Shown in pieces: positions 1 to 11,099 of a stretch of DNA of 64,000 nt; positions within the stretch are counted from its first letter, which is position 1; the number at the start of each line of letters is the position of its first letter. The stretch is from Chrysaora quinquecirrha (taxonomy: Eukaryota; Cnidaria; Scyphozoa; Semaeostomeae; Pelagiidae). The position numbers and the translations under genes were made by a program. The stretch is from assembly GCA_014526335.1 (NCBI GenBank), contig JACTAT010000060.1, positions 1,402,369-1,466,368 of the forward strand, read 5' to 3'. The notes under the pieces were generated by a model. That model worked only from the letters and a program-made list of their open reading frames with translations, had not been told where the DNA came from and did no database searches.

Positions 1-32
1 TTGGAGAGTTACTCAGAAATTCCATTAAGCTC

Positions 33-88
33 TAAAGCTCAGGGAAACGTCATTGGCTCTCTCGTCATACAGTCCAGGTTCGAATCCC
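33..88 (+). repeat. tRNA-like SINE remnant (A box and B box)
   Basis: A box-like string TAAAGCTCAGGG lies at 33-44 and a perfect B box GGTTCGAATCCC at 77-88, the spacing of an internal pol III promoter. No cloverleaf closes convincingly around it, so a tRNA-derived SINE head is more likely than a functional tRNA gene. The window edge hides any upstream part. Nothing else recognisable is seen from about 90 to 750. Confidence 0.3.
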
Positions 89-749
89 ATCTATTGTGGT
101 ATGCCACTTGTGGAAAAATTATTCTAGTGCCATTCATGACAAATATAAACAATATTCTTGTTGAGAGTCTGATTATCTGCAATGTGGGTTTACCCTTTGA
201 TTATACGGACGCATTTTACCGAAAAAAATTAATCCACGCAATTTTCACCCTTTCCTTAGGCGAGGCATGTGCAAAAAGATGGATTGATGATTCATATATG
301 AGAAAAACGTCTCGACCAAGCCAACCTGGCTAATACTGTGTAGCACAGACTTGACGGAACATTTTACCCGTGTAATTGCGAGTTGAGTTTCGTTGGTTTC
401 ACCAACGGAATAGGATCTCAATAAACATTTCATCTCGACCAGACGGGACCTTTTTTCTCGTATATATAAGAAGTCCCAACTCTTAGAGAGATACATTTTC
501 ATTGCGTGTTGCTGATTGACATGTGACTGAGCCATCATGTCCCTCAAGCTAAAAGTTGAAGCTCCTTTCAGTTTATTATTTGAGTGACATAATGGCTCAA
601 TGCCAGCTGCACACCAGATTACAATTGCGCCTTTGCAGCGAATGAGAGAGAGATATAGATATGCAAAATCGGCAAAATAAAGAAAATTAAAAGGGAAACT
701 ATTTTAATTCGGAGCTCCATGTTTCGTACAGCCCATGGAGGGGAAATGG

Positions 750-830
750 AAAATCGTTCGAGATAGCGAATGTTCGAGATAGCGAATGTTCGAGATAGCG
801 GGCAGTCGAGATAGCGGATGTCAACTGCAA
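750..830. repeat. Tigger/pogo-type terminal repeat with TCGAGATAGCG units
   Basis: Four tandem variants of TTCGAGATAGCGAATG end in GGATGTCAACTG. The reverse complement begins CAGTTGACATCC, which resembles pogo/Tigger-type termini (family memory, not a search). The same block occurs at 5159-5223, followed there by TA, the target dinucleotide of this superfamily. Here the internal part of the element is gone, leaving a solo end in an FTCD intron. Its last 18 bases are also carried into the duplicated segment at 12031. Confidence 0.45.
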
Positions 831-1643
831 TACCAAATAACAAGTACCTTGTCTGCTCCTCTGCCGTTTTCTCTCAGATTCAATGCCACACGATGCGCTT
901 GTTCTTTTGTTCCGAGAACATTGATGTTGTAAGCAATGAGAAACTTTCTTGCACCAGAAATCGTTGCACCCCAAGAAGGTATAAATTCAGTTGTGCCGTA
1001 GTCAGGTTTCCATTCATCTTTTTTCATCTAAAACCAGAGATCCTTTAAGTCTTTAGCTATATGGTGAAGATTTTCGGATGGACAGACCTTGAATGTGGCC
1101 AACTAACATTGTCTATTGTTTGAGGTTAAAGACCTCGAATTCAAGCACCACAGAGACATAATAATGTTATCCAGAAAATATGAGGTCCGCATTATAAATT
1201 TTGTTAAGCCAAAGCTAATAATACAGACCAGCATGTCGCAACTGATCTAAAATTTACCTTCTCCTCAAGTCCCTCGTACTCTCCGGATCTTATCTGTGGT
1301 ACTGACCTTCTGTAGTCACTCTTTGCAGCAAAGCCATACAAATAAACTGACAATGAGAAAATGTTGATTAATAAAACTTAACTAATGTCAGCCTAAAATT
1401 ACTGTTGTTCTTGTACACATTTTAAAATGTTTTACATCGGCGCAAATCGCGTATACGCTCGCGATCGCGTATAAACTCGCGCAAATGTACTCACGCGAGC
1501 TTTTTCATCGCTGGTGCAAAATGATCAGTAATGTCAGGCAATAGTTCTTTCTGAGGAATTTCGAAAATTAAAAACATAACCTCGCTGAAAAGAATGCGTG
1601 AATATTCAAAACGTTGAAAGAATGCAATTGAATCTACGCGAAT
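813..1643. repeat. Segmental duplication, copy A (FTCD exon plus flanks)
   Basis: Bases 813-1643 recur almost unchanged at 12031-13229, interrupted there by a 368-bp insertion. Copy A contains the intact FTCD exon 848-1027, the tail of a Tigger-like end, and an intronic stretch with a GC-rich run (cgcgtatacgctcgcgatcgcg) near 1448. The left breakpoint lies inside the TCGAGATAGCG repeat. Copy A keeps an open exon frame and sits in gene order, so it is the likely parent. Confidence 0.85.
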
Positions 1644-3223
1644 ACAATTTTGAAATTTTTTGAAAACGAGACCCTTAGTTGCAAAGGCGTATTCAAGAGA
1701 GAATATGGTGCATAACAATTTCGAACTCAATTAGAGGGGAAAGTATTGCAAATACCTGGTATTCCAATTTCTTCAGCAGCTCTTCTACCAAACATATTTG
1801 CACATTCAACACAGTCATCCATTGTTGCATTCTGAACAGGAATGAATGGACAAACATCCATTGCACCTAGTCTTGGATGCTCACCTACATCAACAAAGTA
1901 GGAATGATAATGTTTTAGAATGTATAATTCTTGCATGTGAATGCAACAACACAAAAAGGAATGCAATAAAGCTTTCAGGGTAGCAAAAAAATTTCTTGTT
2001 TGGCATCTTTTCCAACAAGCTTCACACATTCTAAAAACTTGTTCATCAGATGTTAACTTTATTTGCAAACTAAGTGCCATACCCCCAAAGAAGGCCAAAT
2101 AGATAGATAAAGGTAAAGGTAAAGGCAAAGGTCATGGCTTTTATATAGCGCCGTTATCTGTCACTTGACATATTCAACAGCACTTTACAACTATTTACCC
2201 CCTTACCTCAGGCCATTTTTTTCATTTTCCATTTTTTTTGCTATACTCCCTGGGGAGTATATATCAACTCGCTTGCAGCCATACAGTCGACGCTAAGAGG
2301 GTTTTAAGGCCTTCATCAGCAAGGTACCAATTTTACACCTTGGTGCGGTGTCACAGAGAGCAAGGTTTTTACACCTTGTAAATTTGTGCTCCCTTGCCTG
2401 GATTTGAACCGCAGACCTTGAGCCCAAATGGCGCAAGTGCCAACCACTACACTACGCTGCTCTCTTACATAGATAAATAGATACATAGATAAATCGATAG
2501 GCACATACACTTGTTGTCTTTGCAAGGTATTGTAAAATAATATTGTTTGCCAACATTGTGGTGAGCTGACTTGTCCATAGGGGTGGGACAACTTGGTAGT
2601 GGGCCAACTTGGCAGTGGGCCCACTTGTCTACAAAGCACCCATTCAACCCCATTACAACACGCTCAAAGGGACCTTAACAGAGTGCTAGCTTGCAGTTGC
2701 AAATTATTAGTGAGTCATAAGTAGAAGTATAGATTTGAAAGGTTGCCTATTGTACTGTGTACTTTAAAGGGGAGGTTACCTTTATGTCTTGTCATGTCAA
2801 TCAAATGGAATGCAGCTTTGGCAGCATTGATTGCTCCATTGACAACTGCCTCTGGTGAACCAACAAATGTATAAACAGTTCTGTTTGTTGAGCTGCCAGG
2901 GTCAACATCCAACAAGGAGCAACCTAAAATAAAAACTAACGATATAATAGCAGAAAAGCTATAGCATTTGTTACAAGCACATTACTTTGAAACTTACCTT
3001 GCCACTTTTGGCATCTTCATAAATGACGAAGACAAACGACGGGCATTCGAAATTTTTAGGCCCTTTTTACTTGAACTTTAGGCCCAAAATATTTTTTGAA
3101 AAATAAGATAAGAAGGACTAACTACTCACCGTCAGTTGACGACACAGCTTGTGCTATTGCATCAATAATATTGACATCTCGTCCTTCAGAAAAGTTGGGC
3201 ACACATTCTATTATTTTAGCCAT
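848..3223 (-). CDS. FTCD: Formimidoyltransferase-cyclodeaminase, 5' part (multi-exon)
   Basis: This gene moves the formimino group from formiminoglutamate to tetrahydrofolate in histidine breakdown; the full enzyme also has a C-terminal cyclodeaminase domain. Exons read on the minus strand: 3130-3223 (Met start, [16 protein letters not shown]), 2780-2923 ([17 protein letters not shown]), 1756-1884 ([16 protein letters not shown]), 848-1027 ([16 protein letters not shown]). Phases 1/1 between the first three are consistent, with donors gtgagt, gtaacc, gtattt and gtactt. Counting from Met1, the family catalytic His82 falls in GEHPR. The exon expected between 1756 and 1027 (a VYLY...LP.IR stretch in relatives) is not clean: a candidate near 1497-1583 is frame-broken. 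The rest of the gene should lie left of the window. It is either a live gene with an unseen exon or a decaying copy. Confidence 0.85.
2103..2466 (-). mobile_element. tRNA-derived SINE in FTCD intron
   Basis: On the minus strand the unit opens with a tRNA-like head: A box-like TAGTGTAGTGGTTGGCAC and B box-like GGTTCAAATCC at about 2395-2465. It continues through a body and ends in GCGCTATATAAAAGCC followed by CTTTAC repeats. Both flanks carry a version of ATAGATAAA (about 2100-2108 and 2469-2477), a plausible target-site duplication. It is about 360 bp and sits between FTCD exons 2 and 3. Confidence 0.65.
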
Positions 3224-4405
3224 TACTGGACGGAGGGCACAGCAAGTTTAGTCTTGCCACCACAACACTTCCCTTCGCTTGCCACGCGCAACCAGACAAG
3301 ACCAAAACCACTCATCAGTGACCAAAACGAGCCAACTCGGCCAACGAGAAACAACGAGCCATCATCCGAAAAAAGAGCCCGACAAACGAACGGTCGGAGA
3401 CATGGCGAGCCTCAGTATCAAAGCGAAGCCAAAGAAACGCTTTATCATTGGTTGCATTTGGTTGCAACAAAGCGATAAAATCTCAGAAGGAACAAAAACA
3501 GAAACAACTGCTCAATAATATACAATATAGCTACAATATTCTATTCATCAAAATTCTACATTCATGAAAAAAATAAAAAAAAGCTATCTTAACTGATTGT
3601 CCATTATTTCTTAATAAATGTCAATTCATAAAACATTTCTTGAAATGCTAAATTATCCAGCTCTATGCAGAATTGCTATATTATCTGAAAGCTACTGTAG
3701 TAAAAGGAATACACAATACAAATAACATAACATTACAGAAGTTTTTTTTTTGCTTAGAAATATTACTTTAAATATTGGATGACGAACTTAGGCCCACTAA
3801 CATAAAAAGGAGAAAAGCTATGCAAAACATTACGCATCCATACAGGCAAAATTACAAATAACGAATATATAGATCATTGTTTCATTCAAAATTCAGTACC
3901 ATCTCATTGCAACTGGCCTACCATCAGAAAAAAGTCGAAAATACAGAGTTCATGTTCTTGGCTCGTAAAGGAAAAATGTGATCTACAGAAGTTGCAATCC
4001 GGCCGTCCAACTGCAATAGGGACCTTGTAGACAAGTTTGTAGCTATAAACTGCACGTGCAAGTTGCAGACCCGAGAGGGGCCAATTGGTCAAATTCTGCA
4101 AGGGAAGTGCCGCCAAAGCATCAAAAGCATACCCAACCTAATACCAATTTTTTGAAAATTTATACCCGACCTTATACCAATTTTCCATTCTTCAAGCATA
4201 AAAATGAAATGGAGAATGTCCCTTGAATAAAATTGTGAAACACTACACCGTTCCTTATACCAAAACACCGAATCGCAAAAACTGACACCGCTCCTTATGC
4301 TTGTTTTACGTTACAATGAGATGATAACGGAAAATAATTAGCGTCTATCTACCTTAGGTAGACAGTAAGTCTTTGCTGTAAAATAAGAACAAAAAATCTC
4401 CTAAT
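3224..4405. other. Intergenic region between FTCD start and SLC12A end
   Basis: The two genes are both on the minus strand, so this holds the FTCD 5' flank and the region beyond the SLC12A stop. Bases 3240-3460 are richer in CpG than their surroundings and may be promoter or 5'UTR (inference). From 3530 to 4390 the sequence is AT-rich, with two near-repeats of 'accttataccaattttc' around 4140-4190. I recognise no gene. Confidence 0.3.
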
Positions 4406-7400
4406 TTAGGAATAAAAGGTAAGAACGCTGGTCTGATTACCCCTGATTAATAAAACAGGGGGCAGATCAGCTGATAGTACCTCTAGCCAACTCATGTACA
4501 TTAGAGAAGTGACGACTGCTTTTTTAGGCACAGGCAACGTCAGCACAACAAGCTTGGCATCATGGGAATGCTCTCGGACTAATTCTCCAAGTCGTATTTG
4601 CCGCAGAGTTTTCTTATCAAGAGATTTGTCTTCTGGAAGGTGCTCTCCTCTTCTTAGATTTTTGAACGCCTGGATGCTCTCTTCGCTAGGACTTTTGTTA
4701 ATGCCGCGGAATTCAACAACGCTTGAGAAATCGATTCGGAATTTCTTCAGGAGATTCGCCATTCTGATTTGATTTGCTTTGATCTTCTTGTCAGAGGCGG
4801 GGGTGAAGATTCTCAATTTGCAGCCTCGCCAGTGGGAGCTCACAGACAAAAGATGAGGAATTAGGATTGTCAATCCTCCGTCGTCATACAACCACCAAAC
4901 ATCAATAGTGCCTTTTACTTATTAATCGCAATTGTACCGTCGATATAAGCATAGTTCCAGAAAACTGGGCATATTCTACTTCTGCGATTGATTGCGAAGT
5001 GATTCCCGTCAGTCACAGTCGACACGAGTGCACCTGCGACCACGGTCAACTATATCCTATCAGCCTTGGCCTATTGTTGACATTTCGACATACGCTAGCA
5101 GTTACAATTAGCCGACGTTTGTTCTATGATATTACAAGTCGACATAAGCCTGGCTTAATGAAAATCGTTCGAGATAGCGAATGTTCGAGATAGCGGGCAG
5201 TCGAGATAGCGGATGTCAACTGTAGTTCCTTTTAGAAGGCAATAAGCCGACGCACAGTTCCAGAAAGTTGGACATATTCTACTTCTGCGATTAGTTGACA
5301 ACTGATTCCTGTCAGTCGCGTTCGGTAGTCACAACTAGTTGGTATTCGTTGTATCGTATCGTAGGTCGACATAAGTCTGTCTTAAGAGATCGTTCTGATC
5401 TACGCGTCCAGCAATTCAATTCAATACCTTTAACTACAGCCTCAATACTGTGACTGAAAGCAAAAATGTTTTGAAATAGAAAAAAGACTGAAGAACAATG
5501 CAACCCTTATCTATCTCTTAAAACTTCAAGAAAACGACAGATCTTGCGATTTATAACTTACTTTGTACGATTTCATGGAATGCTTTTATTTTGTGCTTTT
5601 TCAGCCAATCCGATTCATTCTTCGACGGGGGGTGAATGGTATCAGTCACCACGACATCTCCACAAACCATCAATCCAAAGTGTTTCGTGATATGTGAAAC
5701 GAAGTGCACCAAGTTGGGTCTAGAAGACGGGGGTCCTGATAACACCAAGCATTGCACTCTGAAGTTCTTCACGTGCTCCTCCACGTGTTCAAGTCGTCTG
5801 GCGAAACGAAGTGCTTTCAGGTAAGTGTGTGCTTGGCCAGAAGATCCCCAGTTGATCTGTAAGAAAAAACAGACATTTCATAAATAAATTGTTCTGACAA
5901 TAGAAGCAGTTATTGGAAGTGCTTTTGGGTCGTGGTATACTCCAGCTAGCTCTTGGTTTCAGTAGGGGTTCGAGCCCAAGCAACTGTAGCCTTACGGGAA
6001 GGCTAGAGGTCTACTCGACCAATCCAATTCTAAGATCCGAGCCAAATTCACCGAACCACCTTCACCTTTATCTGTTATTATATTCTTTATCTACTTGCTG
6101 TAACCTCATTACCGTATTTTCTCGATTAAACACACTCGGGTAAAATCGGTCTGAAAAGGTGATGCTTTTTGAGAGAGTATTTGCTTATTCGAGGGTTAAC
6201 TTCATTTCTTTGTTCAAATGCATTATATACATTGTGCGTACTAAACTTAATGTCTGTTTAAGACTTTTATTTTTTGGTCATGTCATTATGTCAACTTCTT
6301 TGCCCTGCCGACCGCTCCACTATATTTCTTTCCCCTGCCGCTTTTACTTTTCAAGGTTTAATATTAGGGCGTGTTCTTCTGAACCAACTCTTTTTTCAGT
6401 AGCCTTCTTTTTTCGGAATATGTGTTTTTCGAATTGGTCTGGGGACGAGGCAAGCAATTTTTGGCGCGAAAGTTTTCGGATTTCCAGAATTCCTGTTTTT
6501 TGAAAGTCATGGATTCTGTTTTTGGAAGCTTTCTGTTTTCGAAATGGTTTTGGAGGTTCCGAAGAACCCGCCCTTAATAAGTGCTACAAATATTAATAAA
6601 TACAAACTATTCAAACACTTACGTTTGGTCTTCTGAAGTCGACAAACTTATACAAAGCGGCGATGGCGAAAATGGTGATAAGTGCTGCCCACCAGTTGAT
6701 GAGAAACATAATAGCTATGCAGAGCAGAAAACCAACCAGCGATGCCCATTTATTATAGTATGGAAAGGCCGGTCGCCAACCAGGAGTCTTCGCCAAAGAT
6801 ACACCAAATACCGAATAATTAATCAGAGCATAGGCCATCAGAAAGAAATTGGAGATAATCGGAGCGATGATGTTAAGATCGCCAATCGCGATAAACGCAG
6901 CCCCGACAAAAAACGCCAAAACATAACCACGTCGAGGCTCGTTTTTATCGTCTCCTTTTCCAAAGAATCCAATTCCTGGAAAGATATTGTCTTTGCAGAC
7001 GGCTTGGAAGACTTTTGGGGCGCTTACGAGACTCGCCAGTGCGGAAGAGAGTGTAGCTGCAAAGATTCCAGTGGTCACAATCGGTCCCCAAATTGATTGC
7101 TTTTCAAGAATCTGTAAGAAGAGAAAAGATCTTTTGTTAGCCTGATCCTAAACCTGTGCTGAGTAAAAAATTAAAAACTTGAAATGTTGGTCTTTATCTC
7201 AGTTTACCTCGGCGGAATGCAAGCATTATTTTGCCAGGGGATTCTTGGCCAAATTTTGAGTAGGGGTGTGCCACCAGCATATTCAAAATGATATCGTTGG
7301 CTAGACTAATTTTTACGAGAAACTTGTACCCTTGGCTAGACAAATTGCTATCAACATGATACCATTGCCTAGACTAATACGCGCGAAATTGTTGGCACTA

Positions 7401-8822
7401 AGTCGGAAATTTCAAAGATCGACTTGTTTCTTTTACTTGTTTCTTTAAAAGATGGGTAGGATGTTTTTTTTACTTTACAAGGCTACAAAAGCATGACAAT
7501 TCTCTATATCAATATTGCTAAATTTGGTACCCTTGGCTAGACCGAAATTGTAAAAAAGTATACCTTGGCTAGACTAAAAGGCCGAAAAAGTATACATGTG
7601 CAAATGGTCAAACATTTTGCTTGACAAGCAAATTTCAAATGTTTGACCAACAGTGTTTGATCGTTCGGCCAGGGCCTAACTGCAATTTATTATCTTACTT
7701 ACTTGAAAATCATTCATCATTCCAAACTTGCATGTCCCTGGTACGCATGTGTTATTTGCAGACGTCACATTGGTCAAAACAGCAGCAACAACACCAGATG
7801 CATCACGTGACATCGTAGAGCCAATCATCCAGCACATGACGACGTAAGAAACTGACGTAATAATAATGGCCGTAAGAGTTCCTTTTGGGACAGCATTGGA
7901 AGGATCCTTCAAATCTCCGGACAAATTAGCACCTGCCATGATTCCAGTTGCGGCCGGAAAGAAAATCGAAAACACGGAAAAGAAGTTATTGCCATCACGG
8001 TATTCGGGCACAAAGTTTTCTTTGAATAACGTGGTATTATATCCAAAAATGCCGTATGCTTTTAGTTGTGCTCTGTCTGTAAGCGGGCTTGGGTAGATAG
8101 AGCCAGCAACGATGCTTATAATCGACGCTACTAATATAATCAGTAGAAAGACTTGCGTGTATACAACCCATTCGATTCCAACCAGCGTGACAATGAACAG
8201 GAGAACGAGAGCACAGATTCCGACGATTCTGATATCATTGCTTGAATCCACTATCACCGCTCCGTATTTTAGCATCAGGTCACGGACGGTCTCTGCAAAG
8301 CCAACGATGTACAATGACACAGCAACGGCGTTTGCAATGGAGAAGATTATTCCAATAGAGCCACCGAATTCTGGCCCAAGACTTCGAGAAATGAGGTAAT
8401 ATGCTCCACCTGTATTTAACAAGAAAAAGGTCTCGTTAGTTATTTGACTATGGCAAACGAAAATTTTGACCGATGAAGATGAACTAAATTACCAAAAGTA
8501 AGAAGTGAACGTAAGAGAAGCTTCAAAATTCAAAATTGAGTCATTCATCAAATTAAACTTTGCTGGGTGCTGAAGCCTCCTCCTGAGTAAAGTAAGTAGC
8601 AGCTCCAGTAAGGAGTGTCCAAGCAAGAAAAAGAACTCATTTCACGACCAATTACGCAAGAAGCAGTCCAAGGAGTGTCTCGCATATTTTTTAACAGAAA
8701 TATTCCACAGACCCGATGCATATACTACCAAAAGGAGCGTAACAATAAAAAACGATTTCCATTTAGTTTTAAGGGTTGGGTAAGAATTATTACGAGTTCC
8801 ACTTTTAGTAAACAGCAATTTC

Positions 8823-8857
<35 letters not shown>

Positions 8858-9918
8858 CTCAGAGCTGTTTGCTTAGAGTCGTTTAAGCGTCTAGCATAGA
8901 CCCAATAGCGAGAAGTATGACTCAAGTGATAAATCTAAGGGAAGGTATGGCCGAAATTTAAATTTGGGTACTTGCTGCTCGCATGATAATACAGTTGTTT
9001 TCTCGGTACATTTAAGGCTATAAGTTTACAAGATAATAGCTATATCGCATTCAAATGTTGATGCCGTGTTTACATGATTTCGTATTTATTTTCACATCGT
9101 ATTCACTGTCGTTTTCGGAAGTCCAGTTCAACAACGCAAGTCCTGTCCAGCATCAAACGTTGAATTCGATGTCGTGTAAACATATAGCCTACGTCCCGAT
9201 TGAAACCAGTATCTAAGAATGAAATGAATGCATTATTCTTTACCTCCTTTAACTTCTCCGTTCGTGCATATTGCTGACATAGATAATGCCGTCACTACCG
9301 TTACAACGGAGGAAAGAAGGACGATAACGGAAGACAACCCGATGCCTGCTTGTCCGACGATCCACGATAGCCTGAGAAACATGATGACACCCCAGATATT
9401 GAGGAGACAGGGGAATAAGACCCCCTTGATCCATCCAATCTTGCTGCCTCTTGGGACTCCATTGCGTTCTTCAATTTTGATGCTGACTGATGGATCATTC
9501 GCAGCTCTCTTGTGCTTTGCCTAAAACGAAACATACAATTGGCGAATTTAAAAACCTTTCAACTGTCCGAAATATGTAAAATATATAAAATATATGAAAT
9601 AAAGAACGGAGGTCCTAGATTTCAAGCTATTCAATGGGAAACCACTTGCACCTGTTGAAACCTCGATTGGAATTTTCAATTTACAGGAGTCTCGACATGG
9701 AACGAGATTGCAGAACAATACAGGGACTTTTACACTCTACAAACCAAACTGCTTCAAAAAAGTAAAACAGTATGTGAGTGCATTTGGTCCCCGGGGTCTC
9801 GCATGTTCTGGGGGGTGGTGATCTGTAGGTCTTGATTTGGTCCGTTCTGGACTGGAATGGCGCTTGTGGGATGCCGCCTTTCGGGGTTCTGCGGGGCTAT
9901 GGGGGTCTTGGTGAAATA
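4406..9918 (-). CDS. SLC12A: Cation-chloride cotransporter, SLC12A1/2/3 (NKCC/NCC) clade
   Basis: Sodium-coupled chloride cotransporter of the plasma membrane. Minus-strand exons: 9769-9918 (tentative N-terminal exon, 150 bp, phase 0/0), 9244-9520 ([17 protein letters not shown], first two helices), 7703-8409 ([17 protein letters not shown], helix core and a glycosylatable loop with NVTSANNT and two Cys), 6623-7111 ([20 protein letters not shown]), 5562-5856 ([20 protein letters not shown] and HVKNF), 4406-4911 ([19 protein letters not shown], ending VLTFYS then TAA). Every junction has AG/GT borders and matching phase; the first donor (gttttac) is weak. The last two exons join in frame but skip a few hundred residues of the usual C-terminal domain, including an AGLG-type segment. 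That gap (4912-5561) is full of repeats, so exons may be lost or unrecognised. The true N-terminus is not seen. Confidence 0.88.
4937..5398. repeat. Two copies of a dispersed repeat plus a Tigger-like end
   Basis: Two related units start near 4937 and 5247 and share CATATTCTACTTCTGCGATT, then a GATTCC(C/T)GTCAGTC stretch, and finish with GTCGACATAAG(C/T)CTG near 5140 and 5375. Between them (5159-5223) is the TCGAGATAGCG terminal block described at 750-830. A third, inverted relative lies at 10228-10440. The units fill the SLC12A intron where C-terminal exons would be expected. Family unknown. Confidence 0.6.
7297..7590. repeat. Short interspersed TTGGCTAGAC repeats in SLC12A intron
   Basis: Five variants of TACCCTTGGCTAGACTAA occur at about 7297, 7330, 7362, 7529 and 7562, at irregular spacing and with diverging bases between. 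They lie in the intron between SLC12A exons 7703-8409 and 6623-7111. No coding frame uses them. They could be a decayed minisatellite or reiterated binding sites. Confidence 0.5.
8818..8858. repeat. (CAA)n microsatellite
   Basis: About 13 CAA triplets run without interruption inside an SLC12A intron. The open frame through it is a by-product of the repeat. Confidence 0.95.
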
Positions 9919-10227
9919 CTGCCAAACCTAAACGTCATGAAATGAGAAAATACTGAACACTTTTAACAAAGATAACTGGAGATGTGCGATCTTGTTTCCA
10001 CGGTGTTGTTTTGATCCAGTCTCACAAACTAAGCTTCAATTCTGGCGAGCTGCCAGAGTCGGATTACGGAAGAGGGTAAACCAATTACGCTTTATCAAAC
10101 CTATTTTGTTTCTATGTCTATTCATCTAACAGGATTACATTTGCAAAGATTATTCAACAATTTCCAGAGAAACCTTCTCTTTGTTCAAATCTATCGTTTC
10201 CGAGTTGTTTTCTGTCTATCTAAGTAA

Positions 10228-10440
10228 AAAAACCAGTCTTATGTCGACCTGTGAAACGATAGAACTAACGCCAACTGCAGTCGTTGTAACTGCAAGTGCT
10301 ACCTTATCTCGGCATGCCAGCAACTAGTCAGATAATCGCGGGTACAGTTAATCGCGGTCGAAAGAGCGCTCAGGCCAGGTTCAGGCCGACTGCGAGTGCC
10401 ACTGACGGGAATCAGTTGCCAAATAATCGCGAAGTAGAAC
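10228..10440. repeat. Inverted relative of the 4937-5398 repeat family
   Basis: Read on the minus strand this contains CTACTTCGCGATTATTTGGC, GATTCCCGTCAGTGGCACTC and a closing GTCGACATAAGACTGG, matching the order of landmarks in the units at 4937 and 5247. It ends directly against the MITE at 10441. Confidence 0.5.
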
Positions 10441-10970
10441 CATAGCATTTTAAGGATTTTTCACTGGGCGACAAAACCCAGGCGCGGATCTAGAAGCAAT
10501 GACCGTGGGTCGTTGCCCGAAACATCTGGAGGTCTGAGCGGGTCCAGGGCAGGGCACCGGCAGGGGTCCAGGGGGCAGAGCCCCCGGAAGCTCGTGATAT
10601 TTTACTATCTCTGAGGCCTTATAATGGCACAGGATTCTGAAAATTCTCCCTCTGCATCTTAATTAAAAATCACAAGAAATACACATCATTGCATATTGCT
10701 GCAGAAAAACTTTTTTTGAACCATTGAATAGGGACTTCTTGAACCATTGGAAAGGGAAATATTTTTCATGCTCTAATATACTGCCACACCTTGCTACAGT
10801 TGCTACAGAATTTATATTGAAGACAAGCAAAAGCAACATCTATTCCGTTCTGCCTGTGAGTTTTCCTTGTGCCTTGTCGCCCAGTTTTCTAAATTTTTAT
10901 GTCCTGGGCGACAATTTTGGTGAACTGGGCGACATTTAGTCGCCCAGTCATACAGTTAAAAAATGCTATG
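10441..10970. mobile_element. 530-bp MITE with 32-bp terminal inverted repeats
   Basis: The left end (10441-10472) and the reverse complement of the right end (10939-10970) both begin CATAGCATTTT and both end ACTGGGCGAC; the middle of each arm has drifted. More CTGGGCGAC copies lie inside near 10463, 10905 and 10923. The interior includes a GC-rich block at 10485-10600 (gggtccagggggcagagccccc). There is no ORF of note, so the element is non-autonomous. No target duplication was found. Confidence 0.6.
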
Positions 10971-11099
10971 ACTCTCATGATATGAGCCTAACTGCATGTG
11001 TTTAGGTACCTTAGGCCAGGTACCAACCTTACATAGTAATACGCAAAATTCTGTACTCGTGTGATACAAGTCTAAAACTCACGCAGTTACTCACCAGTC

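Noticed and set aside
395..430. Minus-strand hairpin GTTGG-TGAAA-CCAAC followed by GAAAC, resembling part of a hammerhead
   Set aside because: The CTGATGA box that should precede the hairpin is not present, so the core is incomplete.
3904..4116. 70-codon minus-strand frame beyond the SLC12A stop
   Set aside because: No motif or splice support.
5930..6030. GGTTCGAGCCC resembling a tRNA B box
   Set aside because: No suitable A box or foldable acceptor stem was found around it.
8642..8899. Poly-Gln or poly-Leu open frames
   Set aside because: They arise from the (CAA)n repeat in an intron.
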